Of a stretch of 64,000 nucleotides of DNA, positions 1-11,516 are shown piece after piece (position 1 is the first letter of the stretch; the number at the start of each line of letters is the position of its first letter). The stretch lies in the NCBI GenBank assembly GCA_011109175.1, contig RDEW01000018.1, positions 555,304 to 619,303 of the forward strand, written 5' to 3'. The notes under the pieces were generated by a model that searched no databases, was not told the origin of the DNA, and was given only the letters and a program-made list of their open reading frames with translations. This stretch comes from Dicyema japonicum. Lineage: Eukaryota; Dicyemida; Rhombozoa; Dicyemidae. The translations under genes and the position numbers were made by a program.

Positions 1-2713
1 TCAGTACTATTGGGACAATCCTCACTTTCGCATGGTGTATTGATTCCAGTTCTTTCGATAAAAGGTCATACTTTCTCAAATTTTCGAATTCTACTTGTTG
101 GAGATTTTGGGTTGATGTTATACCCACTTCGACCAACAGTATTTGATTTTTTTATCGTAGATAAATAAATCTGGCTTGTTGTGTTCAATGTTTACATCGG
201 TTTTGATGAAAGTATCAACTCTTATCTCTACCGAATCATTCATCAAAATTGTTTGCACTGAGTGGGTTTTTAATCTTGTTTTGTTTTTGAGACCGTATTC
301 TTTACAAAAATAGAAGTGAAGGCACCGTACGACTTTATTATGTTTTCTGACGTAATCTCCGTGCAACATTTTGCCAAATCTTATAGCACAATGATCGACG
401 GTTTACTTCCATTTTTACACAAGGTGCAAATCCTGTTCACTTCTCCAAAGAAGAGATTTCTGTCCTGGTCTAAACAGAACAAGGCTTCCGATTTTGGAGA
501 ATTGTTATCCACAGAGATGAAAATTCAGTGTTTCCAAATTCTTCCAATAGGTTTTTTTACACTTGTGAATGAAAACTTTTCATACTTATTTGTTTCTTTA
601 AGTTTTCTTTTTGTAGGTCAATCAAAAATTTACTATCCAGGATAAATGTATTGTCAACAGAGTACTTCTCCCGCAAAAATTCTTCAATGGTAGCCATATG
701 TTTTACTTAAGGTTTCGGCGTAAAGAATAGCGGAACTTCTTCTGCAACAAGTACTTCTTCCTTTCAAATTGTTCAGAAAACCAAACAACATTCTCTCACT
801 GAGGAAAGAGATCGAGCACATTCCTCTCCTAGCATGTTTCGAGGTAGGTACAGTCTCTCTTTGCAAGCTGGTTTAAGGTGTATATGATATTTATTCAGCA
901 AACTACGGATAGAAGTATCAATCTTCTCAAATTCATTCGGTTCCAAATCAATTAATCCGATATAGTAATTGTATAAAGATAATGCATGTTCGTTAATTGC
1001 TTTAAAAAGGTTGACCGAGTTCAATTTAGTGTTTGCTATTTTTTTCTATTCTTTGGCATACTTCAGAAAATATTGTTTTAAGCATGTCTGTCTTGTTAAT
1101 TTGCCCAGATGGGCCTTCCAATACACCCAAATACTTATATCCATCAATTCCAGTTTTTTTCGAGACCAACAGATTTGAAATATAAATTGACTTGTTCCAT
1201 AATCTTAACAATAACTTCATCGTTCGAAATAAGTTTTAGGTCGTCTATGAATAAAAGATGATTAGTTGAAACGATGAAATTGACTGATCATTACTGGTAA
1301 TTGAAACTTTTGGATATCTGTTATTAAGGAATCGACTAAGTGGATCCAACACTAGCACAAATATCATAGGAGACAAACTATCTCCCTGTAAAATTACTCT
1401 TTGTAATTTGATGGTGCGTATATTTTCTTTATTCAAAAAAAGCTTGTGTTTCCAATTTTAAATAAGTATTTTAATTGCGTTAACAATCCACAATGGAATG
1501 TCAGAGTTTTCAAGGACATCGAAGAGAAAATCATAATTTACTGAGTCGAAAGCCATTTTAACGTCAATCCATGCAGCATAAAGTCAAAATCTGTTAGTTT
1601 TGTTAAGTGACTTATTCACCAGAGCCTGTTCCTTAGCACCTTGGGATCTCCTCCTAGTGCCCATTTGGTTTTCAGTAACTAGATCAAATGCTTCCGCATA
1701 GTCAGTTAGCTTCATATTAATGCATTTCGTCATGAGTTTTTATAACGATGGCATGCATGTAATCGGGTGGAAATCTTTTGGAGACTCAGGGGCAGTGCAT
1801 TTTGGGATCAAGTAAGTGAGTCCAGTGAAAAACCACTCTCCGGGCAAAGACGTGAACTTTTTAACACGAAAGTTGAAGACTCCATCGCAGCCTGGGGTCT
1901 TCCAGTTAGGCAGATATTTAATTGTTTTATTAAACTCATTTCTATTAAATCCAACGGGTACATTCTCGACGCCGGTTATTCTTTTTTCAATATCTACCCT
2001 CTCTATACATACATATTTCTTTTTGCAAACGTCTTCCCAAAAGTCTGCACATTTTTTATTATCAATAGACTCACTAACATTATTTGCCGTAGGGGATAGA
2101 TTTCTTTAAAATGATCTTCGATTTAATTCGAAGTTTAGATTATCAAGGCGGAATTTCTTACGGGACTCAGATACACACTTTTTCTTTTCGATAATTTTAT
2201 CTTCAATGTACGAAATAATCCTCCCTCTTTCACCATGATTTTTTTGTATCCTACTAAGGATAACACGTGGCAGGCCATAGGTTTTTCCTCTGATGACAAG
2301 TCTTCATAAAAATTTTTTAATTAGCAAAAAAAGGATTTCCACTTTTCGATTTTTACTTTTTCTAATCCGGTATCTCATTCCATTTTGATGGCTCATTTTT
2401 TTCACTGAAATAGTTTGATATGTAACTTGACCAGCATAAATAAAAGTAGAAATTTGATCCATAGAAATTATAAAGTTGTTTTTAACCCTCTTGACATAAG
2501 GAATCTTTTTTGTTTGGGGTCTCGAGCTTTGTTCAATTGCTCGGCAATTATCAATTGTTCATAAATGTGCGTCGGCAGTGATTCGTAAAATTTAGGATCC
2601 AGGGACGGTGAAGACACATCAGGCTTTAGAATCTTGAGGTAACCTTGTTTATTTCCTCTCAAACTTAGTCTTGAACCCCTCCAAGAAAATATCCCATCCA
2701 CCTCTGGAGACAC
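1..2713 (-). mobile_element. Decayed R4/NeSL-like LINE pol, 3' part runs off left edge
   Basis: Remnant of a non-LTR retrotransposon whose single ORF combined reverse transcriptase with a restriction-like endonuclease. Read on the minus strand, it goes from about 2713 downward: a segment WKTPGCDGV...FRVKKF near 1890, PITCMPSLYKLMTK near 1750, the first catalytic Asp block WIDVKMAFDSVN near 1540, and LQGDSLSPMIFVLVLDPLSR near 1390. The C-terminal KERLYLPRN block lies near 860. Near 190 is HNKPDLFIYDKK, the PD...D type endonuclease signature, and RIVPIVL lies at the extreme left edge. Several frameshifts and stops make it inactive. Assignment to the R4/Dong/NeSL group rests on the order and wording of these blocks, known from that family. 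The N-terminal part (2468-2713) is unrecognised. Confidence 0.75.
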
Positions 2714-2792
2714 GACCTAGTCTAGAGCGCGTGCTTTTCAATAACTGAGGCAGCTCATTGATTTCGACAATCAGCTGTTAATGAAGAAATAA

Positions 2793-3665
2793 TTGCCGTT
2801 GAACCGGAAATTTCGTGTTGTTTTGCTGAGGACGAATCTTAGAATCATCCGCGTCGGAAAACATGTCGGACAAGCTCGATGGCCGTTCGATTTGGGTTTT
2901 CTTTACTCAATTTCGGCACAGAAGTCCGCATTATCCGATGAATTTAGATGGTTCTTATCAACAACAACCATTAACCAGCAACGTGGTATATATAATAATC
3001 TACAAAAAGTCCAAAACATAGAGCTCAGAACAATATTGGATGTATCAAATCAACTCCTATTTTTTTACCCCAAGATCACCGGATTAGAAAAAGTTAAAAG
3101 TTAATTACTAACTAAGTGATCCCGGTTTTTCGGGTTCCGGCTCTCGTTCGGGTCCTCGAATATCCAACAGAATTGGTAAAAAACCCTATTGATCATCCTC
3201 ACTGGAAATCAAAAATCCTTCCAATTGGAGATCGCTTGAAAATAAGAGCTGCAGCCCAGACCATCTCTTTCACTCGCTATGCAAATCCAAAAACAAAGGA
3301 AAATTATGACAGCCTACGAGAACCATCTGAAGACTCGATGATAATAAATTACTACATTGGCCCCATCTTCCAATAGACAAGTCGGAATCCTCTCTTCCGT
3401 GGGACATCCGGGTAAACCTGGCTCACTAACCTCTCTACCGACGTACGTATGTAAACTGGATGATTTAAAAAATGTCCTCTGTTCCTTTTGCAACCTTTAC
3501 GAGTTGATAACAAATCACCTTGAATGTCCTGAATTGGTAACTTCTTCTACAATGCCTAGACTGACGATCTATGGGAGCGACCTGCATTGGTGCGTCTCTT
3601 AATAGCTGCTAGCCTTCTGCAAAGTAAGTAGGCCGGGTTACTTAACTAACCATCTCCGATTTGTA
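2793..3665 (+). mobile_element. Jockey/CR1-like LINE 3' end (family G), with a tail insertion
   Basis: C-terminal end of a LINE pol. An open stretch has NNLQKVQNIELRTILDV near 3005, a typical post-RT block. LKIRAAAQTISFTRYANPKT follows near 3240. Near 3480-3540 is a cysteine block of the C-x2-C...H-x3-C kind (LCSFCNL...NHLECPEL). The 3' end reads LIAASLLQ followed by ttacttaactaac, which recurs at 57890-58022, so this is the true 3' terminus. A short element tail in the opposite direction (3061-3125) interrupts it. Frames are broken; it is a dead copy. Confidence 0.55.
3061..3125 (-). repeat. Tail-only fragment with 3' stem-loop
   Basis: On the minus strand this reads ggGATCACttagttag...ggtGATCttggggtaaaa: the stem-loop and A-rich end found at the 3' termini of several LINEs and SINEs in this window. 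GATCAC pairs perfectly with GTGATC. It looks like a severely 5'-truncated insertion into the family G LINE. Confidence 0.5.
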
Positions 3666-4011
3666 TGTGACTTTCCCGTTCCTTTTGTCACAGCCATTCT
3701 TAATAATGTCAAATAGATCACACTCGAAACGACAAGCTGCCAGTGGACGAAGTTTTTGAGTTAAATGACTCTTAATGAACTAAGCAGAGTTAGTCTATAA
3801 GAGACCAAAACTTTGGATAGATGGATATTTATTTTATTATTGGAACTTTAAAAAATTATTTTTTATAAAAAATAAGTAAAATCTAGATTAATTAACTAAA
3901 GTTAAATTGTGTTAAAAATTAATATATCTCAGCGTTTGCAACTTTTCGTCAACAACCGAATTTAAGAGTTCATTTCCGAGTCCTCCGTTTGTCGAGATGC
4001 TATAAATAATA
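3666..4011. other. Intergenic AT-rich stretch
   Basis: I see no gene or clear repeat here. The stretch holds AT-rich runs (about 3830-3930) between the family G LINE end and the foldback element. Confidence 0.4.
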
Positions 4012-4602
4012 CCAGTTCTCACGGAAATCGATATTTCCGGCCTTCCACCGTAAAATATATTTCCACGTCTTTCACCTGCCATTCAGTGAAAGAAGTACCA
4101 GAGGAGAATATAAATTCACAGAAAAGTAAAAATACACATTCACCGTGGCCTTCACGATTGGGAATCGTCTTGTTGGTGTACTCCACATAACCCTAAATTG
4201 GAAGGTTTCGTGGTATTCCGATCTTTCTTTTTTGATAAAATCCACGCAGTGAAGCCATTCTGGTCCACATGTCCATGTCTACCGTATTCGGATAGAAGGA
4301 ACCTTCAAGTAGTCTGTGATTAATTCCTCCGCTTTCTCGACAGTAAAGTTTTCACGTGTCAAGTGAAATGATTTTTGATTTTCTTATGATTTATATCAAT
4401 CAGAAAACCAGAAACAGCCATGAATCTAATTTTGATGTTATCTTGGGAACAATTTGAAGTTTTAAATAAAATTTATTTTTAATTCATTAATATTACGATT
4501 TTTTTATATAAAAATTAGTGGTACCTCTTCTATGACAGGTGAATGACGTGGAAACATACATCACGATGAAAGGTCGGAAATGTAGATTTCCGTGAGAACT
4601 GG
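4012..4602. mobile_element. Foldback element with ~100-bp terminal inverted repeats
   Basis: The left arm (about 4012-4115, starting ccagttctcacggaaat) and the right arm (about 4498-4602, ending atttccgtgagaactgg) are inverted copies of each other with a few mismatches and small indels. Both ends are flanked by TA, as for Tc1/mariner-type target duplication. The interior has no transposase ORF, so this is a non-autonomous DNA element. A tRNA-like SINE head begins immediately at the right end. Confidence 0.6.
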
Positions 4603-4875
4603 TAGTGCAGTGGTTATTTCTGTCGCGACTGACTATTGTTCGATTCCTTGCTTGGTCGGGGGAATCATTTTTTTTCTTTGCCTCTTTCAACACCTAAAAC
4701 ACATCATGTGTTTTACCTATCCAAGGAGACTCTTAGTGCCTGGCCTGCATACAAAAAGGATCTCACTCTTCCCTACTCCACTTGAAGGGTTCCCACAATA
4801 TTTCCAGTTTTTCCTTCTGTCGTATACAGATTAATTACTCTTGATCACTCTACATAACTGGAAGCCTCTGGTCTG
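4596..4875 (+). mobile_element. SINE3-family copy with tRNA-like head
   Basis: The 5' part looks tRNA-derived, with tgttcgattcc near 4635 matching the pol III B-box consensus. It is followed by the central core shared across the SINE3 family (aaggagactcttagtgcctggcctgcat near 4720-4752, then ctcttccctactcca). The tail is degraded. The head differs from the gtggcgccatgtgg-type head of other copies (for example 45298), so heads are exchanged between family members. Confidence 0.55.
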
Positions 4876-5639
4876 GCACATCACTTGCACGAATACCTTT
4901 GTCGCAGCCAATATCCACCTGAGCGTATCCAGATTCTGCTCGGCAACTATGAAAGCCGAAAAAGAGTATGTGACTTACCCGATGGAGTGATTTTTACTAC
5001 TCTAGCTGTTTGACTTTCGGTGCCGTAGGATCCTCGACTTTGACTCGACTTGGGAGTCAGATATCTCCGCGTTCGTTGTTATTCTTTCCCCTAAAGTGAT
5101 TTTCCACTAGTCAGGAATATTTACTTGTACTCATTTCTTCACGTAAGAATATCAAAATTTTGACTTCTCCTAACCCGAGGACCTGCCCATTTGGTCCCTA
5201 ATGCCAAATTGATCCCCGAAATCTAATTCTAACATAATATAAAAATCCACCGCTTCTAAGATGGGAACCAGGCCTTTGTGATCTCCAACCGTCAGTATAT
5301 ATCATTTTTACATTATCCTGAGCCACGTATGAAAATTGTCTTTTGCCTGTTAATCGCTATTTTATAAACGCGCAAATTTACTATTTTATAAAAATTATAA
5401 AAAAAAAACGATTTATTACGTAACAAAACAAACAAAAAATAAATGCATATTAATTTATCTAACAACTTCGATGTGCCTCCTCACAGTCACTGTTGATCAT
5501 TCTGCTACAATGTGTAGCCAAATGATCCACTGATTTCTTAGCCTTCTTGCAATCCTTTCTTAGCGAAATGTACGATTTTCTTTCCAATTGAGTCAAAATT
5601 GAAAAAGCATACTTTCACTTTTATGGACAATCGAAGTAA

Positions 5640-5930
5640 ACTCCCTTCCTCGTTTAGTTGGACTAATATATAATCTTTCCTTGTTTGGGAGCTTCAGGTG
5701 AATTTTATACTCTGACAAGACACGTCGAATATCTAAGATGTGAAGAGCATTCCTTGGTTCTCCCTCATCGATTAGCTATGATAACTGTTCTTTACTTAAA
5801 ATAAAGTGTTTCCTGTCTGGGAGGAGGTATAGCTAATATGGCTCTTCCATTACCAAAACAAAAATTTGGGTAGACAATTAGTCACCTTGCAGTATTCTAC
5901 TTCCTGAGACATTGGAGACTGGATGTCCAT
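5640..5930 (-). mobile_element. R4/NeSL-like RT fragment containing a SINE1 segment
   Basis: On the minus strand a frame reads SRILQGD near 5895 and EYKIHL...NKERLYIS near 5680, blocks equivalent to those of the pol at 1-2713. Between them, at about 5745-5815, lies a segment resembling the SINE1 body (cactttattttaagtaaagaac, then gaaccaaggaatgctcttcac). The rest of the RT is missing. Confidence 0.5.
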
Positions 5931-6192
5931 AGTAATTTCGGAAGCCCTTCTATTGGCTAGCTTGATTTGCATGGAATGTGTCCAAGAGATAAAATGATCC
6001 TATAGCACAGGCATATGAAATGCATGTTTCGACGTACTGCAAGTAGATGGAGTTCAAGACTTTTATAACTTTCATAATTCTTTAATAATTTTAAAAAAAC
6101 AAATTCCTCGCTAAAATTCAATCTAAACGTTAAGCCAGAGTAAAGCGACCAGTTATGGAAATGCCTCAAACAGGACTATTGACTGCGAAGGT

Positions 6193-6632
6193 ACACACTG
6201 AACATTAACATACGAAAGCACATTAATCGCGAAAAATTGTACGTGAGCGTGTCATTCTGTTTGACGAATTTATATTTTTTGAAAACAAATTTATTATAGA
6301 AATGAACAAAAACGGTTCCCATTCAAAATTGCTTCTTTCAAAATGGCCTCCGATAAATTTTTTCAGGTTTTGGATAAGTTCATCAATAAAGGTATTTTAC
6401 CAAGGTCCTTGACATCTTTAGGTAAAAAAGTCATCTTTTTTAAATCTTATAAAAATTGATTTTAAGGAGTTAAAGTGGAGTTATTTTATTTGTGGAGTTA
6501 AAGTGGTCACTAAATCCACAGTGAACATTAACATAAGAAAGCACATTAATCGCGAAGAATTGTGCGTGTCATTCTGTGTTTGACGAGTTTATATTTTTTG
6601 AACACAAATTTATTATAGAAATGAACAAAAAC
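6193..6632. repeat. Direct repeat pair about 325 bp apart
   Basis: About 115 bp starting gaacattaacata(c/a)gaaagcac and ending atgaacaaaaac occurs at 6193-6312 and again at 6518-6632, with few differences. The segment between them includes a 23-base stretch (6489-6511) identical to part of the S28 peptidase exon at about 8308-8330. No ORF of known type is seen in the repeat. Confidence 0.6.
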
Positions 6633-6954
6633 TATTAAAGTAGCTGATCTCGAGTGAATGAATTCCATCTTAAGATTTGTATGGAAATGCACCTAATCAC
6701 CATCTCTCTTCTCGGCTCTTCATCCACATTTTTGTTATAACGACCCAAATGCGAGTTCGTGTGTCAGATGAACCCTAGTTTTTCTCCCAGTCTACATGCA
6801 ATAAAAGAGACCAACAATAATATGATAACACTACAAAGCGTCTATAAGAAAACCAACTTGGACCAATTTGACTAATAAACCAAATCCTATAATTTTACTA
6901 TAAATTTGGAATTTAAGAGAATAACGTTAAATAAGCTAATGTTAAAGATAATTT

Positions 6955-8518
6955 CTAATTAACCCACTGACGAATGATTTCGATTTCACGTCTCCTTGTG
7001 GCTGTGAGATTTGAGGAATCATTTGGAGATGACCTTCTCAAATCGACATGATGAGCTCCCCCTTCTATCAAAAGACTAAATATGTCATTGTTTATGTCCT
7101 CGCGACATTACCACCATACCAGGGATCAAGCTCTCCGTTGCTGAATATAATTTTGCTCATGGAATTTGTAAGGTTGTTCTCACGAGTAGCATGATTCGGT
7201 CGAAAGTCAACTCCATATGTGCTCATGCATATCTCTTGATATTGAGAAACGTTAAATGTGTAAGATGAACATGTTCGTGGGACTTTCGTTCGAACACAGG
7301 TAGTTCCCTAATTCCGTGCATGACTAAACTATTTTACTAATTTACTTGGTAATCCCAGAAATGATCCGTTTCTGAGGATCCGTAGACATTATACAGATCA
7401 TAGCAGTCTCCACTGTTTCCGGAGTAATTAAAGTAAAAATTAAAAGTTTTCCTGATTCCTTCTACTAATGTATCCTCCGTCATGTTTGGGGTCGAGAAGA
7501 ATCTCGCAATAACCTAAGAGTAAAAAACTAAGGGATCACTGAGACTGGATAGGTGGGAAGAGAAACGAATAGATTTGACGGAGTTGGATAATTCACCATC
7601 GCCGTGTTTATGAGGATTAACTCAAAGTAGCTCAATTTATCCAAAAAAATGTCGGTTTCACATGTTTCAATTGAATTCCATAAACCTCATTTCATAAAAC
7701 CAAAGACCACCTTCATCGGATTCCATCAACTCCCAAACTCGCTTAATATTTATCGGGCAAATTCCTCTGCCCTTCTGAATGCAGATGACGTCTTTTCAAA
7801 TAGCATTCCACAATTATCATTTCCATCAAAATTAAATAATGGAGCAGATGATGCGATCGCTCTGAATTTTTGATCAAAACAATAACCCAGAGATCCATTC
7901 TGGGTACTGCATTCTCATCCAGGCGGCAAGCATTCCTCCGTACGAACCTCCAAAGGTCACAATCTTGGTGTTCGGATTAAAGAGGGAACTAATAAGATCA
8001 ACAAAGTCTGCCATTGCTTGTTTCGTGGTTAAATAAATAAGCTGACTGACCTGAAGATTATATTAAAATCGACTTGTGATATATTTCTGTAGGGCTGTGA
8101 GTCTCCGTAATACCTATGTTCCGCGAAAATAACAATAGCGTTGAACGCGGGGCAATCTCCCAAACAAATCCCTATAATACTTTGGGCATAAAAACCGTTT
8201 TCAGAAAAATCTTCGATTCTTTCATCATTTCCAGATAGAAAAATACCGGTCCACCAGGTTTGTAGTGTTTATCAGAATAAATGTATTTCAAATTAAATTT
8301 ATAACTATTTGTGGAGTTAAAGTGGTCAAGCTAAAATACTCTAAAAATCCTTACATTTGTCTTGAACCACCTTATTTCGTAATCTAAGTTATATCCAGTG
8401 CCAGTAGTGGAACTTGGAAGTTGTAGTTTTCAGTCGACGTTTCATCAATTTGATACGAACTTGAAACAACAAAGAATGCCAAAAGTAATAGATTCATTTC
8501 TAGCATAATTGATAACAT
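6955..8518 (-). CDS. S28 serine peptidase (prolylcarboxypeptidase/DPP7-like)
   Basis: Secreted or lysosomal serine peptidase of family S28, which cleaves after proline near peptide ends. The start at 8518 gives a hydrophobic signal peptide (LLLLAFFVVSSS). Recognised blocks in order: LDHFNSTN and PGGPVFFYL (about 8240-8330), AEHRYYGDSQPY (about 8105), FGGSYGGMLAAW with the catalytic Ser (about 7945), GAIASSAPLF (7870), NTAMVNYP (about 7600), WDYQ/SCTE (about 7350), SNGELDPWYGG with the catalytic Asp (7125) and EGGAHHVDLR with the catalytic His (7050). Introns of 22-26 nt with GT...AG separate them. About four one-base gaps (near 8230, 7755, 7268 and 7103) break the frame although every conserved block survives. 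I read these as likely sequence errors, but a young pseudogene cannot be excluded. The join near 8400 is unresolved. Confidence 0.85.
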
Positions 8519-8854
8519 TTTATTTTGTTTTTTGGTTTACCACACTGAAATAAATAAAAAAACAAAATTTTGTTAAATTAATATTTATTTCATTACGACT
8601 CTTCCATTTGTTATTCTGAAATCCTTTTTAGTATCGATTTTGGAATGGTTAAGAATCGCTTAGAAAGAAAATCCTTGACACATTCCACGTGGATCAATCC
8701 GAAATTTGTCGGATTAGGTTGTTAACCCTCAATGATGTATAGTTGATCGAAAAACCTTTTAGATTTTGTTAAGCAATGACTTCATAAAAGTTGAAGATAA
8801 TTGGTTGATAAAAAGGGGATTATAGATCTGAATGCATAACCAAGAAAGTACTGC

Positions 8855-9365
8855 CATCTATAAGAATGAGAGACATCTGATTAAAATAAAACATAAATCG
8901 AATAAAATAAGACAATTAAAGGTCAAATGAGACACATATTGATCGAAATGAGGCATTCATATTTCGACTTGAGACAGATTCTGCTCAAAATAAGAATATG
9001 TCTATCAAAATGAGAGGCAACACAATAAATCTTGATACCTAACTTCAAAATATAAAAGTTTTTTTGAAAGTTTTTTTGAAAGTTTTTTAAAAAGTTTTAT
9101 GGTTATTTTGGAGCGTTATTTATAAAAGTGACTGAACCCATAAATTGAAGCCACTTATGATTTCAAAATCTAAAGTACCCAGATGTTTTAAAAATTATAA
9201 TTATGAATGTTTGGTAAATTATTTTCACTCTAATAGAGCATGGACGACCAGTTTTAATTTTAATCATTGGTTAATAAATTTGGCTAACGAATTGTTCCAT
9301 CAAAAAAGGGGATTTTACTACATTTATGAAAAAAAATTATATTTATGAAAATGAAAACGCAATTT
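8855..9365 (+). mobile_element. Tigger/pogo-like DNA transposon fragment, copy 1
   Basis: A frame at 9145-9348 reads KPLMISKSKVPRCFKNYNYE...WTTSFNFNHWL, matching the start of the DDE endonuclease domain of Tigger/pogo transposases (KPL.IGK...PRCFK...W). Upstream (8868-9035) is an array of gagaca/tgag motifs spaced about 21 bp. The catalytic core is missing. The same sequence occurs in reverse at 46840-46060. Confidence 0.65.
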
Positions 9366-9544
9366 ATAATAATGAAAAACCCTTTAAGAATTAGTAAATC
9401 TTTAAAGTCCTAATATTCTTCTAATTATGAATATCAATAGTAGGTCCTACCGATCTGATGCCACTGTTCTGTGAGACCACAACCTTATGGTAGGAATAAA
9501 AGGCAATACTTGAAAATTCTGCACGGATTGTTGAGCTCTTCTGA

Positions 9545-9900
9545 AATGCGAGAAGAAACTGAACGTATTGAAAAGTTATCATGTTTCTCATATGCGTGCG
9601 CCTCGTGGAACCGTATATATCTTGGACAAATATGAGGAAAATTAAGGAAATGCAAAAGAAGGCTTACAGAGTAACGGAGCGTTGGATTTGTGAAGATCAC
9701 CGAACCGGACCTACGCCTCTGGAGGCCCTTATGAGACTAGACTTTAGATCACGGAAGGTGGCCCAAAAAATTCAAGCAGCCGTCCTGTACGTTCATGCGC
9801 AGGCACGAAGGAAGAACACCGGGCAAAGATGAGGTCACTGTTAGAATGCATCGGGATCACGTGATAATTAATTTGGTTTTACCGTGGTCTTGGGTTAAAT
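9545..9900 (+). mobile_element. LINE family A, 5'-truncated 3' end
   Basis: Last part of a CR1/Jockey-type pol: SWTNMRKIKEMQKKAYRV...WICEDHRTGPTPLEAL, followed by the tail gggatcacgtgataatta...ccgtggtcttgggttaaataaa. The 3' stem is GATCACG (9855-9861) with CGTGGTC (9883-9889). Nearly the same protein occurs at 49971-50288 (-), a fuller copy. Confidence 0.7.
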
Positions 9901-9904
9901 AAAT

Positions 9905-10310
9905 AAAAAAAGAGTATGGCAACGTCTTTCTTCGAAGGTCTTGGCGGAAAGAAGTGTCTGATGACGTCGGATCTGACTGTCGTGGGTTCGAATACGAAAG
10001 ATGGATTTTTCAATGAAGGTCAATTCTCGTCAACCAGACCCCAACCGTAAGAAGACGAGTCCTTCTGGCATAACACAGTTGCTGATATGGATCTTCATAC
10101 CTTCTCCGTAACAAACTCCACTGGTGAAGATTGCCATCATGAAAACTTTTCCGTCTTACGAATGAAGTGAGTCAGCGATAGTAGTACGTGTGATAAAAAT
10201 GGAAGAGGGTGGACCTACTTATTCACTTCTTTTCGGAAGAAGTCTGTAATGGACTATAGGAAGATTGATTTGGCCGCAGCAGCGACGTTCTCCCATGGGT
10301 TCCTTGGATT
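9905..10310 (+). mobile_element. SINE2 copy 1
   Basis: Shares its whole length with copies at 18725 and 42368. The 5' part holds a B-box-like gtgggttcgaata (about 9982). The body includes gaagattgccatcatgaaaac and ggaagagggtggacctactta. It lies directly behind the LINE A tail. There is no coding capacity; it is presumably mobilised by a LINE. Confidence 0.6.
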
Positions 10311-10564
10311 AATTAATTATGACTGTTTGTGCTGGGCTAATATATAAAATAGCTCATCCATAACATCATTTATTGGTCAAGTTGTACTAGTTTCTGTAAT
10401 TACCACGTGGTTATTCTTTTACAAGAGGATACCCAATGCAAACTGTCATCGGCTCCCAACTGAGATACAGGTCATGCTTGATTAAGTTGATAAGCCTGTC
10501 AACTGGTTAGTGGTGTCGCTCGCGTTACATTTAGTCTTCGATTCTACGTGGTCTAAAAATAGCT

Positions 10565-10690
10565 TTTATTTCCTAAAAGCGTCATTGGATCTACTTAACT
10601 CAGAAAACGCTGAATGCTTGGATGGCACCAAAGAGGACCGTTCTTCCCTACTCCAGTAAGTGGAAACTGGAAACAATTAGACCAAGCGAA
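10565..10690 (+). mobile_element. SINE3 core fragment
   Basis: Contains the family core (gcgtcattggatctactta, then a diverged version of the core, then ttcttccctactcca and gtggaaactgg). Truncated on both sides. Confidence 0.45.
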
Positions 10691-10734
10691 TATTGAACCC
10701 ACAAAACCAAATCACTAAGAATCCTTAGCACACA

Positions 10735-10862
10735 CGTTATTTATGTAAAGAACAGTTATAATAACTAATCGTACATGGAGAACCAAAGAATGCTCTTCTT
10801 TTTTCTTTTTGTTGTGTGTGAATCCTTCATAGACGATTCAGTTCCGCAGTGAAATGTTTAAT
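10735..10862 (-). mobile_element. SINE1 fragment
   Basis: Matches the body of SINE1 (ttatgtaaagaacagtta, aatgctcttctt, ttgtgtgtgaatcc, cagttccgcagtg) in the same orientation as copies at 27330, 49628 and 51726. The tRNA-like head is absent. Confidence 0.6.
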
Positions 10863-11234
10863 TCCTATCTTTAATGCTTCAGAAATTCCTAATTCCGCAA
10901 CAACCAAATAGCGTGTGCCTGTGCGACTAAAATTCAGTTATGAGAACTATACGTGTTTGGCTGCATCGAACCAAGATGAGACCTCCGTGGAGCTTGCTGG
11001 GATCACGTGAGTAGATAGTTTGGTATTATCTAGGCCTTTGTATTCTTCATATCACTAAACAGAATTCCTTGAAACCTACTCAAACACGAGGTAGCGACAA
11101 TGAACAGGTCAATAATAGATGCTCACCTTCCTCGCCTCTTCCCTCTTTGGAATAACTGAGTCTGCCAGAACTCTATCTTTTAAACTAGTGATCCTGGGGC
11201 AATCAGTAATGACGCTCATCTGCGCCTGGATCCT

Positions 11235-11410
11235 GATCGATTCAGTATGAATAGCCACAACGATGGTGGTCAGCATCCCAATAACAATGCAGTGGGTTCG
11301 ATTCTTCCACTAGAAGTTACGCCTTTCCATTAATAAGCTAGCCATCATGTGATCCATCTATCCGGAAACACCCAGAACACAATCAAAGAAATTACTCGTC
11401 TTTTCCCATT
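11235..11410 (+). mobile_element. SINE3-like piece with B-box head
   Basis: gtgggttcgattcttcc (about 11290) resembles a tRNA B box. About 60 bp later tcatgtgatccatctatccgg matches the SINE3 core (compare tcatgtgatccacctgtct at 55787). Tail not seen. Confidence 0.4.
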
Positions 11411-11516
11411 GGGTCATTCCTTTGATGACTTCCCACAGCATTAATGTACTTCCAAAGCCTAGTGGAGACAGGGTTCACTTGACTGATGGTTCCAACCATA
11501 ATGACAATTAATGAAA

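Noticed and set aside
6343-6460. 38-codon plus-strand ORF (MASDKFFQVLDKF...)
   Set aside because: No conserved motif, inside a repeat-bounded segment; chance frame is the simplest reading.
8585-8760. Short open frames on both strands with a gt...ag pair of 25 nt (MVKNRLERKSLTHS... on plus; FGLIHVECVKDFLSKRF on minus)
   Set aside because: Neither can be joined to a start or a second conserved exon; the minus version meets an in-frame stop directly upstream with no acceptor. Too little to call a gene.
10980-11430. Minus-strand open frame (GMLTTIVVAIHTESIRIQ...) just downstream of TAF13, first taken for a small gene
   Set aside because: Its complement carries a B-box-like head and a SINE3 core match, so the frame is antisense to a SINE. 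Exon joins did not restore a frame and no family was recognised.
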